A DNA stretch of 64,000 nt from Pseudomonas oryzihabitans NBRC 102199 (GCF_000730625.1 NZ_BBIT01000013.1:124001-188000); one strand, 5' to 3'; counted from the first letter of the stretch, positions 23,977 to 34,660 are shown. Notes: generated from the letters alone by a model not told the origin. A program made the numbers and translations.

Positions 23977-25500
23977 ATGTACGCCGACGACACCGATCGC
24001 CCCCATCATCGCGGCCTGTTGCTGCTGAGCATCACCCTGATGGTGCTGGTGTACTTTCTCGACAATCTTTCCATCGCCCTGGCCAACCGCTATGTCTATG
24101 GCGGCCTGGGTATCGACCAGCGCAGCTACACCCTGGCCACCGCCTGCTACAGCGCCGCGGTCATCGTCACCAGCGCCCCGCACCAGTGGTTCGCCCAGCG
24201 CCTAGGCTATCGCAACCTGATCTTCGCCGCCGTCGGCATCCACCTGGTCGGCCAGGTGTGCTGCCTGGTGGCCACCGATCTGCCGACCTTCATCGTCGGG
24301 CGGGCGCTGATGGGGGCCGGTGCCGCCACCTTCTTTGCCGGGGCGCGGGTGCTGGTGCAGATGTATTTTTCCGGTCCGCAGTTGCCGACCGGGATTCGCG
24401 CCTTCGCCTCGGGCGTGCCCCTGGGTGGTGCGCTGGCCTCCTTCACCACCGCGGAGCTGCTGGAAGGTCACCAGTGGCGCGCCATCTTCATGGTGCCGGC
24501 GCTGGCCTGCGCGCTGGTGGCCGTCTGCGTCTGGCTGTCGCTGCCGCGGCGCTCCCATCCGCTGCAGAATTCCGGGGCGCCGTCGCTGCTGTCCATGGTG
24601 CTGCTGACGGTGGGCAGTCTGCTGCTGACCACCACCACCCAGCGCCTGGCCTTCGACTTCTTCAGCGATGGCCTGTGGCTGGCCGTGGAACTGCTGGTGG
24701 GAGCGGTCATCCTCGGACTCTATGTCTACTACGAGCGCGGCCTGGCGCGGCCGACCCTGGACTTCAAGCACGCCATCACCCCGGGCTTTCTCGCCGGCAT
24801 GCTGTTCATGATGCTCAACTACTTCCTGCTCGGCGCCTACAACTTCATCATCCCCCAATACGTGGTCAACGGTCTGCAACTGCCGGTCTATACCGCCGGG
24901 GGCGTCATGGCGCTGGGCTGGCTGTGCGGCCTGGCGCCGCTGCTGATGATCACCTCGGTGCGGTTGCGCGAGCGCTTTCCCTGGGGCGGCTTTCGCAAGT
25001 ACCTGGTGGCGGGTTACCTGCTGCTGGCCGGCTACGGCTTCTGGATGGTGCGCCAGCATGCCGACGTGCCCCTCTACCAGCAGCTGGTGCCTGGGCTGAT
25101 GATGCATGGCACCTACCTGATCGGCACCTTCGCGGTGATCATCATGTACACCTTCATGCGCGTCGAGCCGGCCTATTTCAGCCAGGCCTACCAGATCAAG
25201 AACATGACCCAGCAACTGGTCATGCCCATGGGCATCGTGCTGTCCAACGTCTTCCTGCAGTGGCGCGACGCCTTCCATGCCTCGGTGCTCAGCGCCGCGG
25301 TCACTCCCTATGCCCAGACCTACCAGGCCTATGGCGAGCGTTATCGCCTGGCCACCGGTGCCGACAGCGCCCTGGCGCAGATCTCCAGTCTGGTCACCCG
25401 CCAGAGCCAGGTGCTGGGCTATCTCGACTATTTCTGGCTGGTCGGCTGGATCGGTCTGGCACTGGCCCTCTACATGGCCGTGCAACGGCATTTTCGCTAG
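23977..25500 (+). CDS. MFS transporter, DHA2/EmrB-like with 14 predicted helices
   Basis: An integral membrane protein of about 507 residues with many hydrophobic helices, in the drug:H+ antiporter-2 style (long inter-half region and about 14 segments). The N-terminal [20 protein letters not shown] and the helix-4 [18 protein letters not shown] segment resemble DHA2 motifs. Start is set at ATG 23977; a GTG at 23959 in the same frame is possible, and neither has a good Shine-Dalgarno. There is no neighbouring HlyD-type adaptor or TolC-like channel, so a tripartite pump is not suggested. The gene lies 110 bases after the imino-acid reductase in the same direction and could share its transcript. 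The substrate is unknown. Confidence 0.75.
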   Translation: MYADDTDRPHHRGLLLLSITLMVLVYFLDNLSIALANRYVYGGLGIDQRSYTLATACYSAAVIVTSAPHQWFAQRLGYRNLIFAAVGIHLVGQVCCLVATDLPTFIVGRALMGAGAATFFAGARVLVQMYFSGPQLPTGIRAFASGVPLGGALASFTTAELLEGHQWRAIFMVPALACALVAVCVWLSLPRRSHPLQNSGAPSLLSMVLLTVGSLLLTTTTQRLAFDFFSDGLWLAVELLVGAVILGLYVYYERGLARPTLDFKHAITPGFLAGMLFMMLNYFLLGAYNFIIPQYVVNGLQLPVYTAGGVMALGWLCGLAPLLMITSVRLRERFPWGGFRKYLVAGYLLLAGYGFWMVRQHADVPLYQQLVPGLMMHGTYLIGTFAVIIMYTFMRVEPAYFSQAYQIKNMTQQLVMPMGIVLSNVFLQWRDAFHASVLSAAVTPYAQTYQAYGERYRLATGADSALAQISSLVTRQSQVLGYLDYFWLVGWIGLALALYMAVQRHFR

Positions 25501-25691
25501 GGCGCGACGTTTGCCGGCCCTTAAGCCGACGTTCAGCTAGCGACCACCATAATGCGGGCTTTTGCAGGCGGCGGCAGGTGCCGGACGCCTGCGCCGGTCG
25601 GCCGCGCCCCAGTCGGTCCGGAGCTTGCATTGCTGGGCTGTCGGGCTTTGTGGAACAATGCGGGCAACGACATTTTTCAAGGGTGGCAGCC

Positions 25692-26165
25692 GTGATCGAC
25701 GCTGATGGTTTTCGCCCCAACGTCGGCATCATTCTCGCCAACGATGCCGGCCAGGTACTGTGGGCCCGCCGCATCAATCAGGATGCCTGGCAATTCCCCC
25801 AGGGTGGGATAGACGACCGGGAAACGCCCGAAGAGGCGCTGTACCGGGAGCTGAACGAAGAAGTGGGGCTGAGCCCCGATGACGTCCGTATCCTGGCCTG
25901 TACCCGGGGCTGGTTGCGCTACCGTCTGCCGCAGCGCATGGTGCGCACCCACAGCCGTCCGCTGTGCATCGGCCAGAAGCAGAAGTGGTTTCTGCTGCGG
26001 CTGACCGCGGAAGAGCAGCGGGTGCGGATGGATGTGACCGGCAAGCCGGAATTCGATGGCTGGCGCTGGGTAAGCTACTGGTATCCGCTGGGCCAGGTGG
26101 TGACCTTCAAGCGAGAGGTCTATCGGCGGGCGCTCAAGGAGTTGGCACCCCGCTTGCTGGCCTGA
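25692..26165 (+). CDS. rppH: RNA pyrophosphohydrolase
   Basis: RppH removes pyrophosphate from 5'-triphosphorylated mRNA and so starts RNase E-dependent decay. The 157-residue protein starts at GTG 25692 ([17 protein letters not shown]), the usual RppH N-terminus; the long open frame upstream runs antisense-like through the MFS gene and is a shadow. The Nudix box GX5EX7REUXEEXGU is intact as [20 protein letters not shown] followed by VGL, at about residues 38-60. RppH is directly upstream of ptsP, as in PAO1 and E. coli. Start and length agree with the family (about 159). Confidence 0.95.
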   Translation: MIDADGFRPNVGIILANDAGQVLWARRINQDAWQFPQGGIDDRETPEEALYRELNEEVGLSPDDVRILACTRGWLRYRLPQRMVRTHSRPLCIGQKQKWFLLRLTAEEQRVRMDVTGKPEFDGWRWVSYWYPLGQVVTFKREVYRRALKELAPRLLA

Positions 26166-26204
26166 TTACCGGTTCGGCCGGTGCGAAAGAGGTGAGGAGA
26201 AGCT

Positions 26205-26276
26205 GTGGTCATGCAGGATGAACGACACGTGATGCACGCCGGCGGCTCCGCCGGACGTCGGCTGCGGAGGCGCTAG
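26205..26276 (+). CDS. Possible 23-residue leader peptide upstream of ptsP
   Basis: A short open frame starts at GTG 26205 (alternatively ATG 26211), preceded by AGGAG at a spacing of five bases. It ends with TAG at 26274-26276, so that its stop touches the ptsP ATG (TAGATG). The peptide is basic at its end (SAGRRLRRR). The ptsP Shine-Dalgarno (GGAGG, 26263-26267) lies inside its last codons, so ribosomes reading it would expose or cover that site. Its expression is not proved, and the frame is short enough to arise by chance. Confidence 0.35.
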   Translation: MVMQDERHVMHAGGSAGRRLRRR

Positions 26277-28556
26277 ATGCTTGCAGTTCTGCGCAAGATC
26301 GTCCAAGAGGTCAATGCCGCCAAGGATCTGGGGTCGGCACTGTCCATCATCGTGCAGCGTGTCCGCGCGGCCATGCAGTCGCAGGTCTGCTCCGTCTATC
26401 TGCTGGATCCCGACACCAACCGTTTCGTGCTCATGGCCACCGAAGGCCTCAACAAGAGGTCCATCGGCCGGGTCAGCATGGCCCCCAACGAGGGCCTGGT
26501 CGGCCTGGTCGGCACCCGCGAAGAGCCGCTCAATCTCGAAGACGCCGCCAGCCACCCGCGCTTTCGCTATTTTGCCGAGACCGGTGAGGAGCGCTATGCG
26601 TCTTTCCTCGGTGCACCCATCATCCACCACCGCCGGGTCATGGGCGTGCTGGTGGTGCAGCAGAAGGAACGCCGTCAGTTCGACGAAGGCGAGGAAGCCT
26701 TCCTGGTCACCATGAGCGCCCAGCTCGCCGGGGTGATCGCCCATGCCGAGGCCACCGGGACCATCCGTGGTCTGGACCGGCAGGGCCGCGGCATCCAGGA
26801 GGCCCGTTTCGTCGGCATCCCCGGTTCGCCCGGGGTCGGCGTCGGCAAGGCAGTGGTGGTCCTGCCGCCCGCCGATCTGGAAGTGGTCCCGGACAAGACC
26901 GTGACCGACATCGACGCCGAGCTGCAACTGTTCCGCTCGGCGCTCGAGGGCGTACGGGCGGACATGAAGGCGCTGTCCAAGCGGCTGTCCACCCAGTTGC
27001 GCAAGGAAGAGCAGGCACTGTTCGACGTCTATCTGATGATGCTCGACGACGCCGCCCTCGGTAACGAGGTGACCACCATCATCAAGAGCGGCCAGTGGGC
27101 CCAGGGCGCCCTGCGCCAGGTGGTGATGGAGCACGTCCAGCGCTTCGAACTGATGGACGACGCCTATCTGCGCGAGCGCGCCGCCGACGTGCGTGACCCC
27201 GGGCGCCGCTTGCTGGCCTATCTGCAGCAGGCCCACCAGGCCTGCCTGATCTACCCGGAAAACACCATTCTGGTCAGCGAGGAGCTCTCGCCGGCCATGC
27301 TCGGCGAGGTGCCCGAGGGGCGCCTGGTCGGCCTGATCTCGGTACTCGGCTCGGGCAACTCCCACGTCGCCATCCTGGCGCGCGCCATGGGCGTGCCGAC
27401 CGTGATGGGCGCGGTGGACCTGCCGTATTCCAAGGTGGACGGCATCGACCTCATCGTCGACGGCTACCACGGCGAGATCTTCACCAATCCGTCGCCGACG
27501 CTGATCAAGCAGTATGGCGACGTGGTGGAAGAGGAGCGCCAGCTGACCCAGGGCCTAGACGCCCTGCGCAGCCTGCCCTGCGAGACCCTCGACGGTCACC
27601 GCATGCCGCTGTGGGTCAACACCGGCCTGATGGCCGATGTGGCCCGCGCCCAGCAGCGCGGCGCCGAAGGGGTCGGGCTGTATCGCACCGAAGTGCCCTT
27701 CATGGTCAACGAGCGCTTTCCCAGCGAGAAGGAACAGCTCTCCATCTATCGCGAGCAGCTGGCCGCCTTCCATCCGGCGCCGGTGACCATGCGCACCCTG
27801 GACGTCGGCGGCGACAAGGCGCTGTCCTATTTCCCGATCAAGGAAGACAACCCCTTCCTGGGCTGGCGCGGCATCCGCGTCACCCTGGATCATCCGGAAA
27901 TCTTCCTGGTGCAGACCCGCGCCATGCTCAAGGCCAGCGAAGGCCTGAACAACCTGCGCATCATGCTGCCGATGATTTCCGGCGTGCACGAGGTGGAGGA
28001 GTCCCAGCATCTCCTGCACCGCGCCTGGTGCGAGGTGCGGGACGAAGGCGTCGACATCCCCATGCCGCCGGTGGGGGTCATGGTCGAGGTGCCCTCGGCG
28101 GTCTACCAGGCCCGCGACCTGGCGCGCCAGGTGGACTTCATCTCGGTGGGCTCCAACGACCTGACCCAGTACCTGCTGGCGGTGGATCGCAACAATCCGC
28201 GGGTGGCCGATCTCTACGACTACTTCCACCCGGCGGTGCTGCAGGCGCTGCAACAGGTGGTCGATGGCGCCCACGCCGAAGGGGTGCCGGTGAGCATCTG
28301 CGGCGAGATGGCCGGGGATCCGGCGGCGGCGGTGCTGCTCATGGGCATGGGCTTCGACACCCTGTCGATGAACGCCACCAACCTGCCCAAGGTGAAGTGG
28401 CTGCTGCGCCAGGTCACCCTGGAAAAGGCCCGCGAGCTGGTGCAGCAGATGCGCCAGATCGACAACCCCCAGGTCATCCACAGCGCCCTGCATCTGGCCT
28501 TGCGCAATCTCGGACTGGGCCGGGTGATCAACCCGGCGGCCAGCGTCCAGAGCTGA
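26277..28556 (+). CDS. ptsP: Phosphoenolpyruvate-protein phosphotransferase PtsP (EI-Ntr)
   Basis: EI-Ntr is the first enzyme of the nitrogen phosphotransferase relay: it takes phosphate from PEP and passes it to NPr (PtsO) and then PtsN. The 759-residue protein has an N-terminal GAF domain (about 15-165) that senses glutamine/2-oxoglutarate, then the EI domains. The phosphorylated histidine is H363 (GSGNSHVAILARAMGVPTVM), and the PEP-binding part contains GVGLYRTEVPFM, FLGWRGIRV and the catalytic cysteine in ICGEMAGDP. Start ATG 26277 has a GGAGG site six bases upstream. It follows rppH by 111 bases. Confidence 0.95.
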   Translation: MLAVLRKIVQEVNAAKDLGSALSIIVQRVRAAMQSQVCSVYLLDPDTNRFVLMATEGLNKRSIGRVSMAPNEGLVGLVGTREEPLNLEDAASHPRFRYFAETGEERYASFLGAPIIHHRRVMGVLVVQQKERRQFDEGEEAFLVTMSAQLAGVIAHAEATGTIRGLDRQGRGIQEARFVGIPGSPGVGVGKAVVVLPPADLEVVPDKTVTDIDAELQLFRSALEGVRADMKALSKRLSTQLRKEEQALFDVYLMMLDDAALGNEVTTIIKSGQWAQGALRQVVMEHVQRFELMDDAYLRERAADVRDPGRRLLAYLQQAHQACLIYPENTILVSEELSPAMLGEVPEGRLVGLISVLGSGNSHVAILARAMGVPTVMGAVDLPYSKVDGIDLIVDGYHGEIFTNPSPTLIKQYGDVVEEERQLTQGLDALRSLPCETLDGHRMPLWVNTGLMADVARAQQRGAEGVGLYRTEVPFMVNERFPSEKEQLSIYREQLAAFHPAPVTMRTLDVGGDKALSYFPIKEDNPFLGWRGIRVTLDHPEIFLVQTRAMLKASEGLNNLRIMLPMISGVHEVEESQHLLHRAWCEVRDEGVDIPMPPVGVMVEVPSAVYQARDLARQVDFISVGSNDLTQYLLAVDRNNPRVADLYDYFHPAVLQALQQVVDGAHAEGVPVSICGEMAGDPAAAVLLMGMGFDTLSMNATNLPKVKWLLRQVTLEKARELVQQMRQIDNPQVIHSALHLALRNLGLGRVINPAASVQS

Positions 28557-28559
28557 GCG

Positions 28560-28591
28560 TGCCCGGCGGGAAGGCCGCTTCCCGCCGGGCA
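28560..28591. terminator. Strong hairpin after ptsP
   Basis: TGCCCGGCGGGAAG (28560-28573) pairs perfectly with CTTCCCGCCGGGCA (28578-28591) around a four-base loop, just past the ptsP stop. It lacks a T run, so termination would need Rho or the hairpin may only protect the RNA end. Confidence 0.5.
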
Positions 28592-28632
28592 GGCAGCGGC
28601 GTACCATGCCGCCTCCTGCGCCCGAGGTGATG

Positions 28633-29415
28633 ATGGATCTCTTGCTCTTCCTGGTGCTCGGCGTCTGCGCCGGGCTGCTGGCCGGTCTGTTCGGGGTCGG
28701 CGGCGGCCTGATCATCGTGCCGGTGCTGGTCTACAGCTTTACCGCCCAGGGCCTCGATCCGGACATCCTCACCCACCTGGCGGTGGGTACCTCGCTGGCC
28801 ACCATCGTCTTCACCTCGCTCAATTCCGTCTGGGCCCACCACCGACTCGGCGCCGTGCGTTGGCGGCTGTTCGCCTGGATGGCCCTGGGCATCGTTTTCG
28901 GCAGCGCCCTGGGCGCCCTGACCGCCGCCGCCATCCACGGCCCGCTGCTGCAGAAGATCATCGGCACCTTCGCCATCCTCATCGCCATCCAGCTGGCGCT
29001 GGACCTGCGCCCCAGGGCCCAGGCCGGCGAACCCGGCAAGCCGGCGCTGACGGTGGCCGGGGTGGTGATCGGCTGGGCCTCGGCCATCTTCGGCATCGGC
29101 GGCGGCTCGCTCACCGTACCCTTCCTGATCTGGCGCAGCCTGAGCATGCAGCAGGCGGTGGCCACCTCGGCGGCCTGCGGCCTGCCCATCGCCCTGTCCG
29201 GGGCGCTGTCCTTCATCCTGGTCGGCTGGCAGCAGCCGGGTCTGCCCGCCTGGAGTCTGGGCTATGTCTATCTGCCGGCCTTGCTGGGTATCGCCCTGAC
29301 CAGCATGTTCTCGGCCCGTTTCGGTGCGCGGCTGGCCCATCGCCTGTCGCCCCGGCTGCTCAAGCGCCTGTTCGCCCTGTTGCTGTTCGGCGTCGGTCTT
29401 AATTTCTTACTCTGA
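28633..29415 (+). CDS. TSUP (TauE/SafE) family permease
   Basis: A 260-residue integral membrane protein with about eight hydrophobic helices and the repeated TSUP signature, [20 protein letters not shown] near the N-terminus and [19 protein letters not shown] in the second half. Members export or import sulfite, sulfoacetate or other organosulfur/organic anions; the substrate here is unknown. The ATG at 28633 is chosen because a GAGG site lies five bases upstream; an ATG at 28606 would add nine residues with little similarity. In PAO1 the same gene (PA0340) is next to lgt, as here. Confidence 0.85.
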   Translation: MDLLLFLVLGVCAGLLAGLFGVGGGLIIVPVLVYSFTAQGLDPDILTHLAVGTSLATIVFTSLNSVWAHHRLGAVRWRLFAWMALGIVFGSALGALTAAAIHGPLLQKIIGTFAILIAIQLALDLRPRAQAGEPGKPALTVAGVVIGWASAIFGIGGGSLTVPFLIWRSLSMQQAVATSAACGLPIALSGALSFILVGWQQPGLPAWSLGYVYLPALLGIALTSMFSARFGARLAHRLSPRLLKRLFALLLFGVGLNFLL

Positions 29416-29434
29416 CCCCTTTCAAGGAGGCACC

Positions 29435-30247
29435 ATGCTGCCGTATCCGCAAATAGACCCGGTGGCCCTGTCGCTGGGGCCGCTGAAGATCCACTGGTAC
29501 GGCCTCATGTACCTGGTGGGGATCGGTGGCGCCTGGTGGCTGGCCAAGCGGCGACTCAATCGCTTCGATCCGCGCTGGACCAGCGAGACCCTGTCCGATC
29601 TGGTGTTCTGGGTGGCGCTGGGGGTCATCGCCGGCGGGCGACTCGGCTACGTGCTGTTCTACAACCTGGCGGAATACATCGCCAATCCGACGCTGATCTT
29701 CGAGGTCTGGAAGGGCGGCATGTCCTTCCACGGCGGCCTGCTCGGGGTGATCCTGGCGGTCTGGTGGTTCGGCAAGCGCCACAACAAGGGCTTCTTCGAA
29801 CTGATGGACTTCATTGCGCCGCTGGTACCCATCGGCCTCGGTGCCGGCCGCATCGGCAACTTCATCAACGCCGAACTCTGGGGCAAGCCCACCGACGTGC
29901 CCTGGGCGATGATCTTTCCGCCCTACAGCGATCCGGCCCAGCTGCCACGCCATCCCTCGCAGCTCTACCAGTTCGCCCTGGAAGGGGTGGCGCTGTTCGT
30001 GATCCTCTGGCTGTACTCGCGCAAGCCGCGGCCGACCATGGCCGTGTCCGGCCTGTTCGTGCTCTGCTACGGCATCTTCCGCTTCATCGTCGAATTCGTC
30101 CGGGTGCCCGACGCCCAGCTCGGCTATCTGGCCTGGGGCTGGCTGACCATGGGGCAGGTGCTCTGCGTGCCCATGGTGCTCGGCGGCATCGCGCTGATGG
30201 TCTATGCCCATCGCCGCGCGCCGCAGCCGGTCGTCCGCGCCGAATGA
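29435..30247 (+). CDS. lgt: Prolipoprotein diacylglyceryl transferase
   Basis: Lgt attaches diacylglycerol from phosphatidylglycerol to the lipobox cysteine of prolipoproteins in the inner membrane. The 270-residue protein has about seven helices, the HGGLLG motif ([15 protein letters not shown]), and the Lgt signature [20 protein letters not shown] near residue 142, followed by [14 protein letters not shown]. Start ATG 29435 has AAGGAGG seven bases upstream. In PAO1 thyA follows lgt; here thyA is absent and the small gene at 30333 follows, marking a break in synteny. Confidence 0.96.
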   Translation: MLPYPQIDPVALSLGPLKIHWYGLMYLVGIGGAWWLAKRRLNRFDPRWTSETLSDLVFWVALGVIAGGRLGYVLFYNLAEYIANPTLIFEVWKGGMSFHGGLLGVILAVWWFGKRHNKGFFELMDFIAPLVPIGLGAGRIGNFINAELWGKPTDVPWAMIFPPYSDPAQLPRHPSQLYQFALEGVALFVILWLYSRKPRPTMAVSGLFVLCYGIFRFIVEFVRVPDAQLGYLAWGWLTMGQVLCVPMVLGGIALMVYAHRRAPQPVVRAE

Positions 30248-30332
30248 CGTCTGAGGTCCCCCCGCATGACAAGTGCGGGCGGCCTGTTATAGTTCAGGGA
30301 CCACCATCACAACCGCGCAAGGGATCAGCCGT

Positions 30333-30689
30333 ATGAATCCGTTCCGTAGCCTGGCTGCCGTGCTGGCGCTGGCCCTGACGATGCAGGTCTTGCCGGCGCA
30401 GGCGCAGCAGGCTCAGGGTGAAGTCACCGAATATCAGACCGCCGACCAGGCGTTCGGTGAAGCCCAGGCACCCGCTGCCTTTTCCATGATCGGCGACCTG
30501 CTGATCGCGCGGCCGCTGCTGATCGCCGCGACCGTGATCGGTGCGGGGGCTTTCGTGGTCAGTCTGCCGTTCACCGCCGCCGGCGGTAACATCGGCAAGG
30601 CCGGCAAGGCGCTGGTGGTCGAGCCGGGCAAGGCGGCCTTCGTGCGCTGCCTGGGCTGTACCCAGAGCGGGTACGGGCGTACCGAATAG
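30333..30689 (+). CDS. Conserved small exported/membrane protein of unknown function
   Basis: A 118-residue protein not assignable to a named function. It has an N-terminal signal peptide (about residues 1-24, ending near PAQAQ), a polar segment, then a hydrophobic helix (about 52-78, [20 protein letters not shown]) and a glycine-rich turn ([19 protein letters not shown]). The C-terminus carries [16 protein letters not shown] with two cysteines two residues apart. Similar small proteins occur in other pseudomonads. It is convergent with fdx, with only 23 bases between stops. Start ATG 30333 is preceded by a weak ribosome site; an upstream in-frame start at 30273 is less likely because of the signal peptide. 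Function not inferred. Confidence 0.7.
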   Translation: MNPFRSLAAVLALALTMQVLPAQAQQAQGEVTEYQTADQAFGEAQAPAAFSMIGDLLIARPLLIAATVIGAGAFVVSLPFTAAGGNIGKAGKALVVEPGKAAFVRCLGCTQSGYGRTE

Positions 30690-30712
30690 GCCCTGGCGCC
30701 GGGCCTGGCCGC

Positions 30713-31648
<936 letters not shown>

Positions 31649-32653
31649 TTATCGGCCGGATGGCGCTGCCCGCTGGCTGACCAGCCAGTCGGGGATGCGT
31701 CTTTCCAGGTAGTAGTCCGGATCGTGGAAGGGGCCGCCGACGAAGCCGACATGGCCGCCATGGGGCAGGCGCTCGAACAGGGTGTCGGGCGCCAGTTCGG
31801 CGCGGGCGGGCAGGGCGTCGGTGCCGATGAAGGGGTCGTCCTCGGCCTGGATCAGCAGCGTGGGGATGCGGATACCCCCCAGGTAGTAGCGGCTGGAGGC
31901 CTGGCGGTAGTAGTCCCGGGCATCGCGAAAGCCGTGCAGGGGCGCGGTGTAGCGATCGTCGAAGTCCCAGAAGGTCTTGAGTCCCTCGGGCGGCCCCAGG
32001 CGCGCGAGGATCTCGTGCTGTTCGGGGTGAAGGTCGCGGTCGAACAGCGCCTGCTTGTCGCGCACATAGCGCGCCAGTTCGCGGATGAAGTGCCGCTGAT
32101 AGATGCGCGAGAAGCCGATGCCGATGCGATCGGCGCAGAGGTCCAGGCGAAAGGGTACCGAGACCGCAGCGGCCGCCTGCAGGCCGCTGTGCTCGCCCCG
32201 CTCGCCCAGGTACTTGAGCAGCACGTTACCGCCCAAGGAAAAGCCCACGCCATACAGTGGCGCGTCCGGACGACTGGTTTGCAGGTGGCGCACCACCGCG
32301 GCCAGGTCTTCGCTGACGCCGGAGTGATAGCCACGTGGCAGGCGGTTGGGTTCGCCGGAGCAGCCGCGCCAGTTGAGGCCGACGCTGGCCCAGCCGCGGG
32401 CGGCCAGGGCGAATTGCAGGCCGAGCACATAGTGGGAGCCGGAGCTGCCGGTCAGGCCGTGGGCGATCAGCACCAGTGGTGCCCGCGGATCCTCGGCGTT
32501 GTACCAGTCCAGATCGAGGAAGTCGCCGTCCTCCAGCCACAGTCGTTCCCGCGGCCGGGTGATGGGCGGCAGGCGGCGCCACAGTGAGCCCCAGAGGGTC
32601 TGCAGGTGCGGGCCGGGCAGCCAGCGCGCCGGCTTGAAGGGCGTGCTGGTCAC
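31649..32653 (-). CDS. yheT: YheT-family alpha/beta hydrolase
   Basis: A 334-residue alpha/beta-hydrolase of the YheT/ABHD family. The nucleophile elbow is GVGFSLGGNVLLKYLGE, the oxyanion region LIAHGLTGSSGSHYV, the catalytic acid is in LIQAEDDPFIG and the histidine in LPHGGHVGF. The start codon is GTG at 32653, overlapping the rsmD stop (GTGA), so it is translationally coupled to rsmD. The physiological substrate of this family is not established; esterase or short-chain lipase activity is an inference. The same neighbours occur in PAO1. Confidence 0.85.
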   Translation of the reverse strand: MTSTPFKPARWLPGPHLQTLWGSLWRRLPPITRPRERLWLEDGDFLDLDWYNAEDPRAPLVLIAHGLTGSSGSHYVLGLQFALAARGWASVGLNWRGCSGEPNRLPRGYHSGVSEDLAAVVRHLQTSRPDAPLYGVGFSLGGNVLLKYLGERGEHSGLQAAAAVSVPFRLDLCADRIGIGFSRIYQRHFIRELARYVRDKQALFDRDLHPEQHEILARLGPPEGLKTFWDFDDRYTAPLHGFRDARDYYRQASSRYYLGGIRIPTLLIQAEDDPFIGTDALPARAELAPDTLFERLPHGGHVGFVGGPFHDPDYYLERRIPDWLVSQRAAPSGR

Positions 32654-33219
32654 GCCTGGCGGTGCCAGAGGGCGTAGTGGACGTTGCCGGTCTTCTTCTC
32701 GCGGTGCAGTTGCCAGGTCGCGGGCAGCGTCAGGCGCGAGGGCTGGGTCTCGCTCTCGGTGTAGATCCAGGCGTCCGCAGCCAGCCAGCCCTGGGCTTCC
32801 AGGGCCGCGCAGGCCGGCTCCAGCAGCTCCTTGCCAAAGGGCGGATCGAGAAACACCAGGTCGAAGGGCGCTTCCGCCGGCTTAACCAGGGCCTGCAGGG
32901 CGTCGGTCTGGCGCACCTCGGCTTGGGCGCAGCCCAGGGTCTGCAGATGGCCGCGCAGGGCAGTGGCGGCCTGGGCATTGAGGTCGAAGGCCAGCGCCTG
33001 GCCGGCGCCGCGGGAGAGGGCTTCCAGCAGCAGCGCGCCGCTGCCGGCGAAGGGGTCCAGCACCCGCGCGCCCGGGGTGACGGCGGCCAGCCAGTTGAAC
33101 AGGGTCTCGCGAACCCGATCCGGGGTGGGCCTCAGGCCCAGGGCATCGGGAAAGACGAAGCGCCGGCTGCGCCAGTCGCCACCGATGATGCGTAGTTGGT
33201 TGGCGGTCTTCTGGGCCAT
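32650..33219 (-). CDS. rsmD: 16S rRNA (guanine966-N2)-methyltransferase
   Basis: RsmD methylates G966 of 16S rRNA. The 189-residue protein starts at ATG 33219 (MAQKTANQLRIIGGDWRSR), which matches the conserved N-terminus; upstream codons are the tail of the preceding M16 gene in another frame. It contains the SAM-binding DPFAGSGALLLEALSRG and the catalytic FLDPPFG. Its stop overlaps the yheT start. The upstream M16 peptidase gene ends two bases before it. Confidence 0.94.
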   Translation of the reverse strand: MAQKTANQLRIIGGDWRSRRFVFPDALGLRPTPDRVRETLFNWLAAVTPGARVLDPFAGSGALLLEALSRGAGQALAFDLNAQAATALRGHLQTLGCAQAEVRQTDALQALVKPAEAPFDLVFLDPPFGKELLEPACAALEAQGWLAADAWIYTESETQPSRLTLPATWQLHREKKTGNVHYALWHRQA

Positions 33220-33220
33220 G

Positions 33221-34660
33221 CTAGTGCTCCGGAACGCCGCTGGGCGGCAGGTTGGGAAGAGGGCGGGGGGGCGGCAGCGGCTGCTGGGCGACCCGCGGGC
33301 CGGCGCTGACCACGACGAAGCGCTCGGGATCGAGGTGGCGCTGCAGGGCCGCATGCACCTGTTCCACCGTCAGGCGGCGGACCTGCTGGAGGAAGTCGTC
33401 CAGGTAGCTGCTGGGCAGGTCGTAGAAGCCGATGTTGCCCAGCTGGGCGACGATGGCGCCGTTGCTGGCGTTGGCCAGCGGGAAGCTGCCTTCGATCTGT
33501 CGCTTGGCGCGGTCCAGTTCGGCCTGGGTGGGACCCTGGGCCAGGTAGTCGCGCAGCAGGTCGCGGACCAGCGCCAGGGTGGCATCGCCCAGTTCGGCGC
33601 GGGTCTGCAGGCCGATGGTGAAGGGACCCGGCTGACGCATGGGGGTGAAGCCCGAGCTGACGCCGTAGGTGAGACCGCGGCGTTCGCGCAATTCGGTCAT
33701 CAGTCGACTGCCGAAACCGCCACCGCCGAGGATCTGGTTGCCGACGAAGAGGGCGGCGTAGTCGGGATCGCGGCGGGTGATGCCGAGCTGACCGAGCAGC
33801 AGGCGGGTCTGCTGGGCCGGGACCTCCAGCTGCACCCGCGCCGGTGCGGCGGGAGCCGGCACGGGCAGCGGCGGCAGGGCCGGACCGCGGGGCAGGGCGC
33901 GCGACAGCTGGGCGGCGATCTGCTCGGCGCGGGTCCGATCCAGATCGCCGGTAAGGGCGATCACGGCATTGCCGGCGGCATAGGCGCGGGCATGGAAGGC
34001 CCTGAGGCTGGCCGCGTCCAGGCGGGCCAGGCCAGCGGCCGTGCCCCGCGGCGAATGGGCATAGGGGTGGTCGCCGTAGAGGCGTTCCTGCAGCGCCTCA
34101 CCCGCCAGGTTCGCCGGTTCGCGACGGCTGGCGGCGATCAGCGTCAGCAGCTGGTCGCGGATGCGCTGGATGGCCTCGGCGGGAAAGGTCGGGCGACCCA
34201 CCACGTCGGCCAGCAGCGCCAGGGCCGGTTCGCTGTGGGCCGGATCGGCGAGGGTGCGCAGGCCGGCCACCGCCTGGTCACGATAGGCGCCGTTGCTGAA
34301 GTCGGCGCCCAGGCGCTCGAAGCCATCGGCGATGGCGCCGGCATCGCGTCCCGGGGTGCCTTCGTTGAGCAGGCCGTTGGTCAGCATGGCCAGGCCCGGG
34401 GTGGCGCCATCCTGGCTGCTGCCGGCGGCAAAGATCAGGCGCACGTCGAACATCGTCAATTCCGGCGCCGGCACGAACAGCACCTGGGCGCCCTCGGCGG
34501 TGCGCCAGCGCTGGATGTCCAGCTGGCGTCCCAGGGGCGGCGCGTCCTTGAGCGTCTTGAGACTGTCTACAGCCGGATAGGCGCGCGCCAGATCGCCGAC
34601 CGGGGTAGGGGACTGGCAGCCCGCGAGCAGGCACAGCGACAGCCAGAGCAGCGGCTTCAT
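33221..34660 (-). CDS. M16 peptidase-like lipoprotein, catalytically degenerate subunit
   Basis: A 479-residue M16 family protein with a lipoprotein-type signal (LSLCLLAGCQS, C15). It lacks the HxxEH zinc motif, having DGATPGLAMLTNGLLNEGT in the corresponding place, but keeps the C-domain Arg/Tyr pair (RRGLTYGVSSGF). This fits the inactive partner of a two-component M16B peptidase. Its upstream gene encodes the zinc-binding partner and their start/stop codons overlap (ATGA), so the two are almost certainly translated together. The heterodimer is probably periplasmic. Substrate unknown. Confidence 0.88.
   Translation of the reverse strand: MKPLLWLSLCLLAGCQSPTPVGDLARAYPAVDSLKTLKDAPPLGRQLDIQRWRTAEGAQVLFVPAPELTMFDVRLIFAAGSSQDGATPGLAMLTNGLLNEGTPGRDAGAIADGFERLGADFSNGAYRDQAVAGLRTLADPAHSEPALALLADVVGRPTFPAEAIQRIRDQLLTLIAASRREPANLAGEALQERLYGDHPYAHSPRGTAAGLARLDAASLRAFHARAYAAGNAVIALTGDLDRTRAEQIAAQLSRALPRGPALPPLPVPAPAAPARVQLEVPAQQTRLLLGQLGITRRDPDYAALFVGNQILGGGGFGSRLMTELRERRGLTYGVSSGFTPMRQPGPFTIGLQTRAELGDATLALVRDLLRDYLAQGPTQAELDRAKRQIEGSFPLANASNGAIVAQLGNIGFYDLPSSYLDDFLQQVRRLTVEQVHAALQRHLDPERFVVVSAGPRVAQQPLPPPRPLPNLPPSGVPEH

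Noticed and set aside
22853-25500. Genomic island at the imino-acid reductase and MFS genes
   Set aside because: No integrase, tRNA site, flanking repeat or clear change in base composition was seen.
23805-25691. Upstream extension of the rppH frame through the MFS gene
   Set aside because: The stretch is low-complexity Arg/Gly/Ala typical of a shifted frame; RppH similarity starts at 25692.
33221-34660. Active zinc peptidase
   Set aside because: The HxxEH motif is missing; it is more likely the inactive partner of the adjacent M16 protein.
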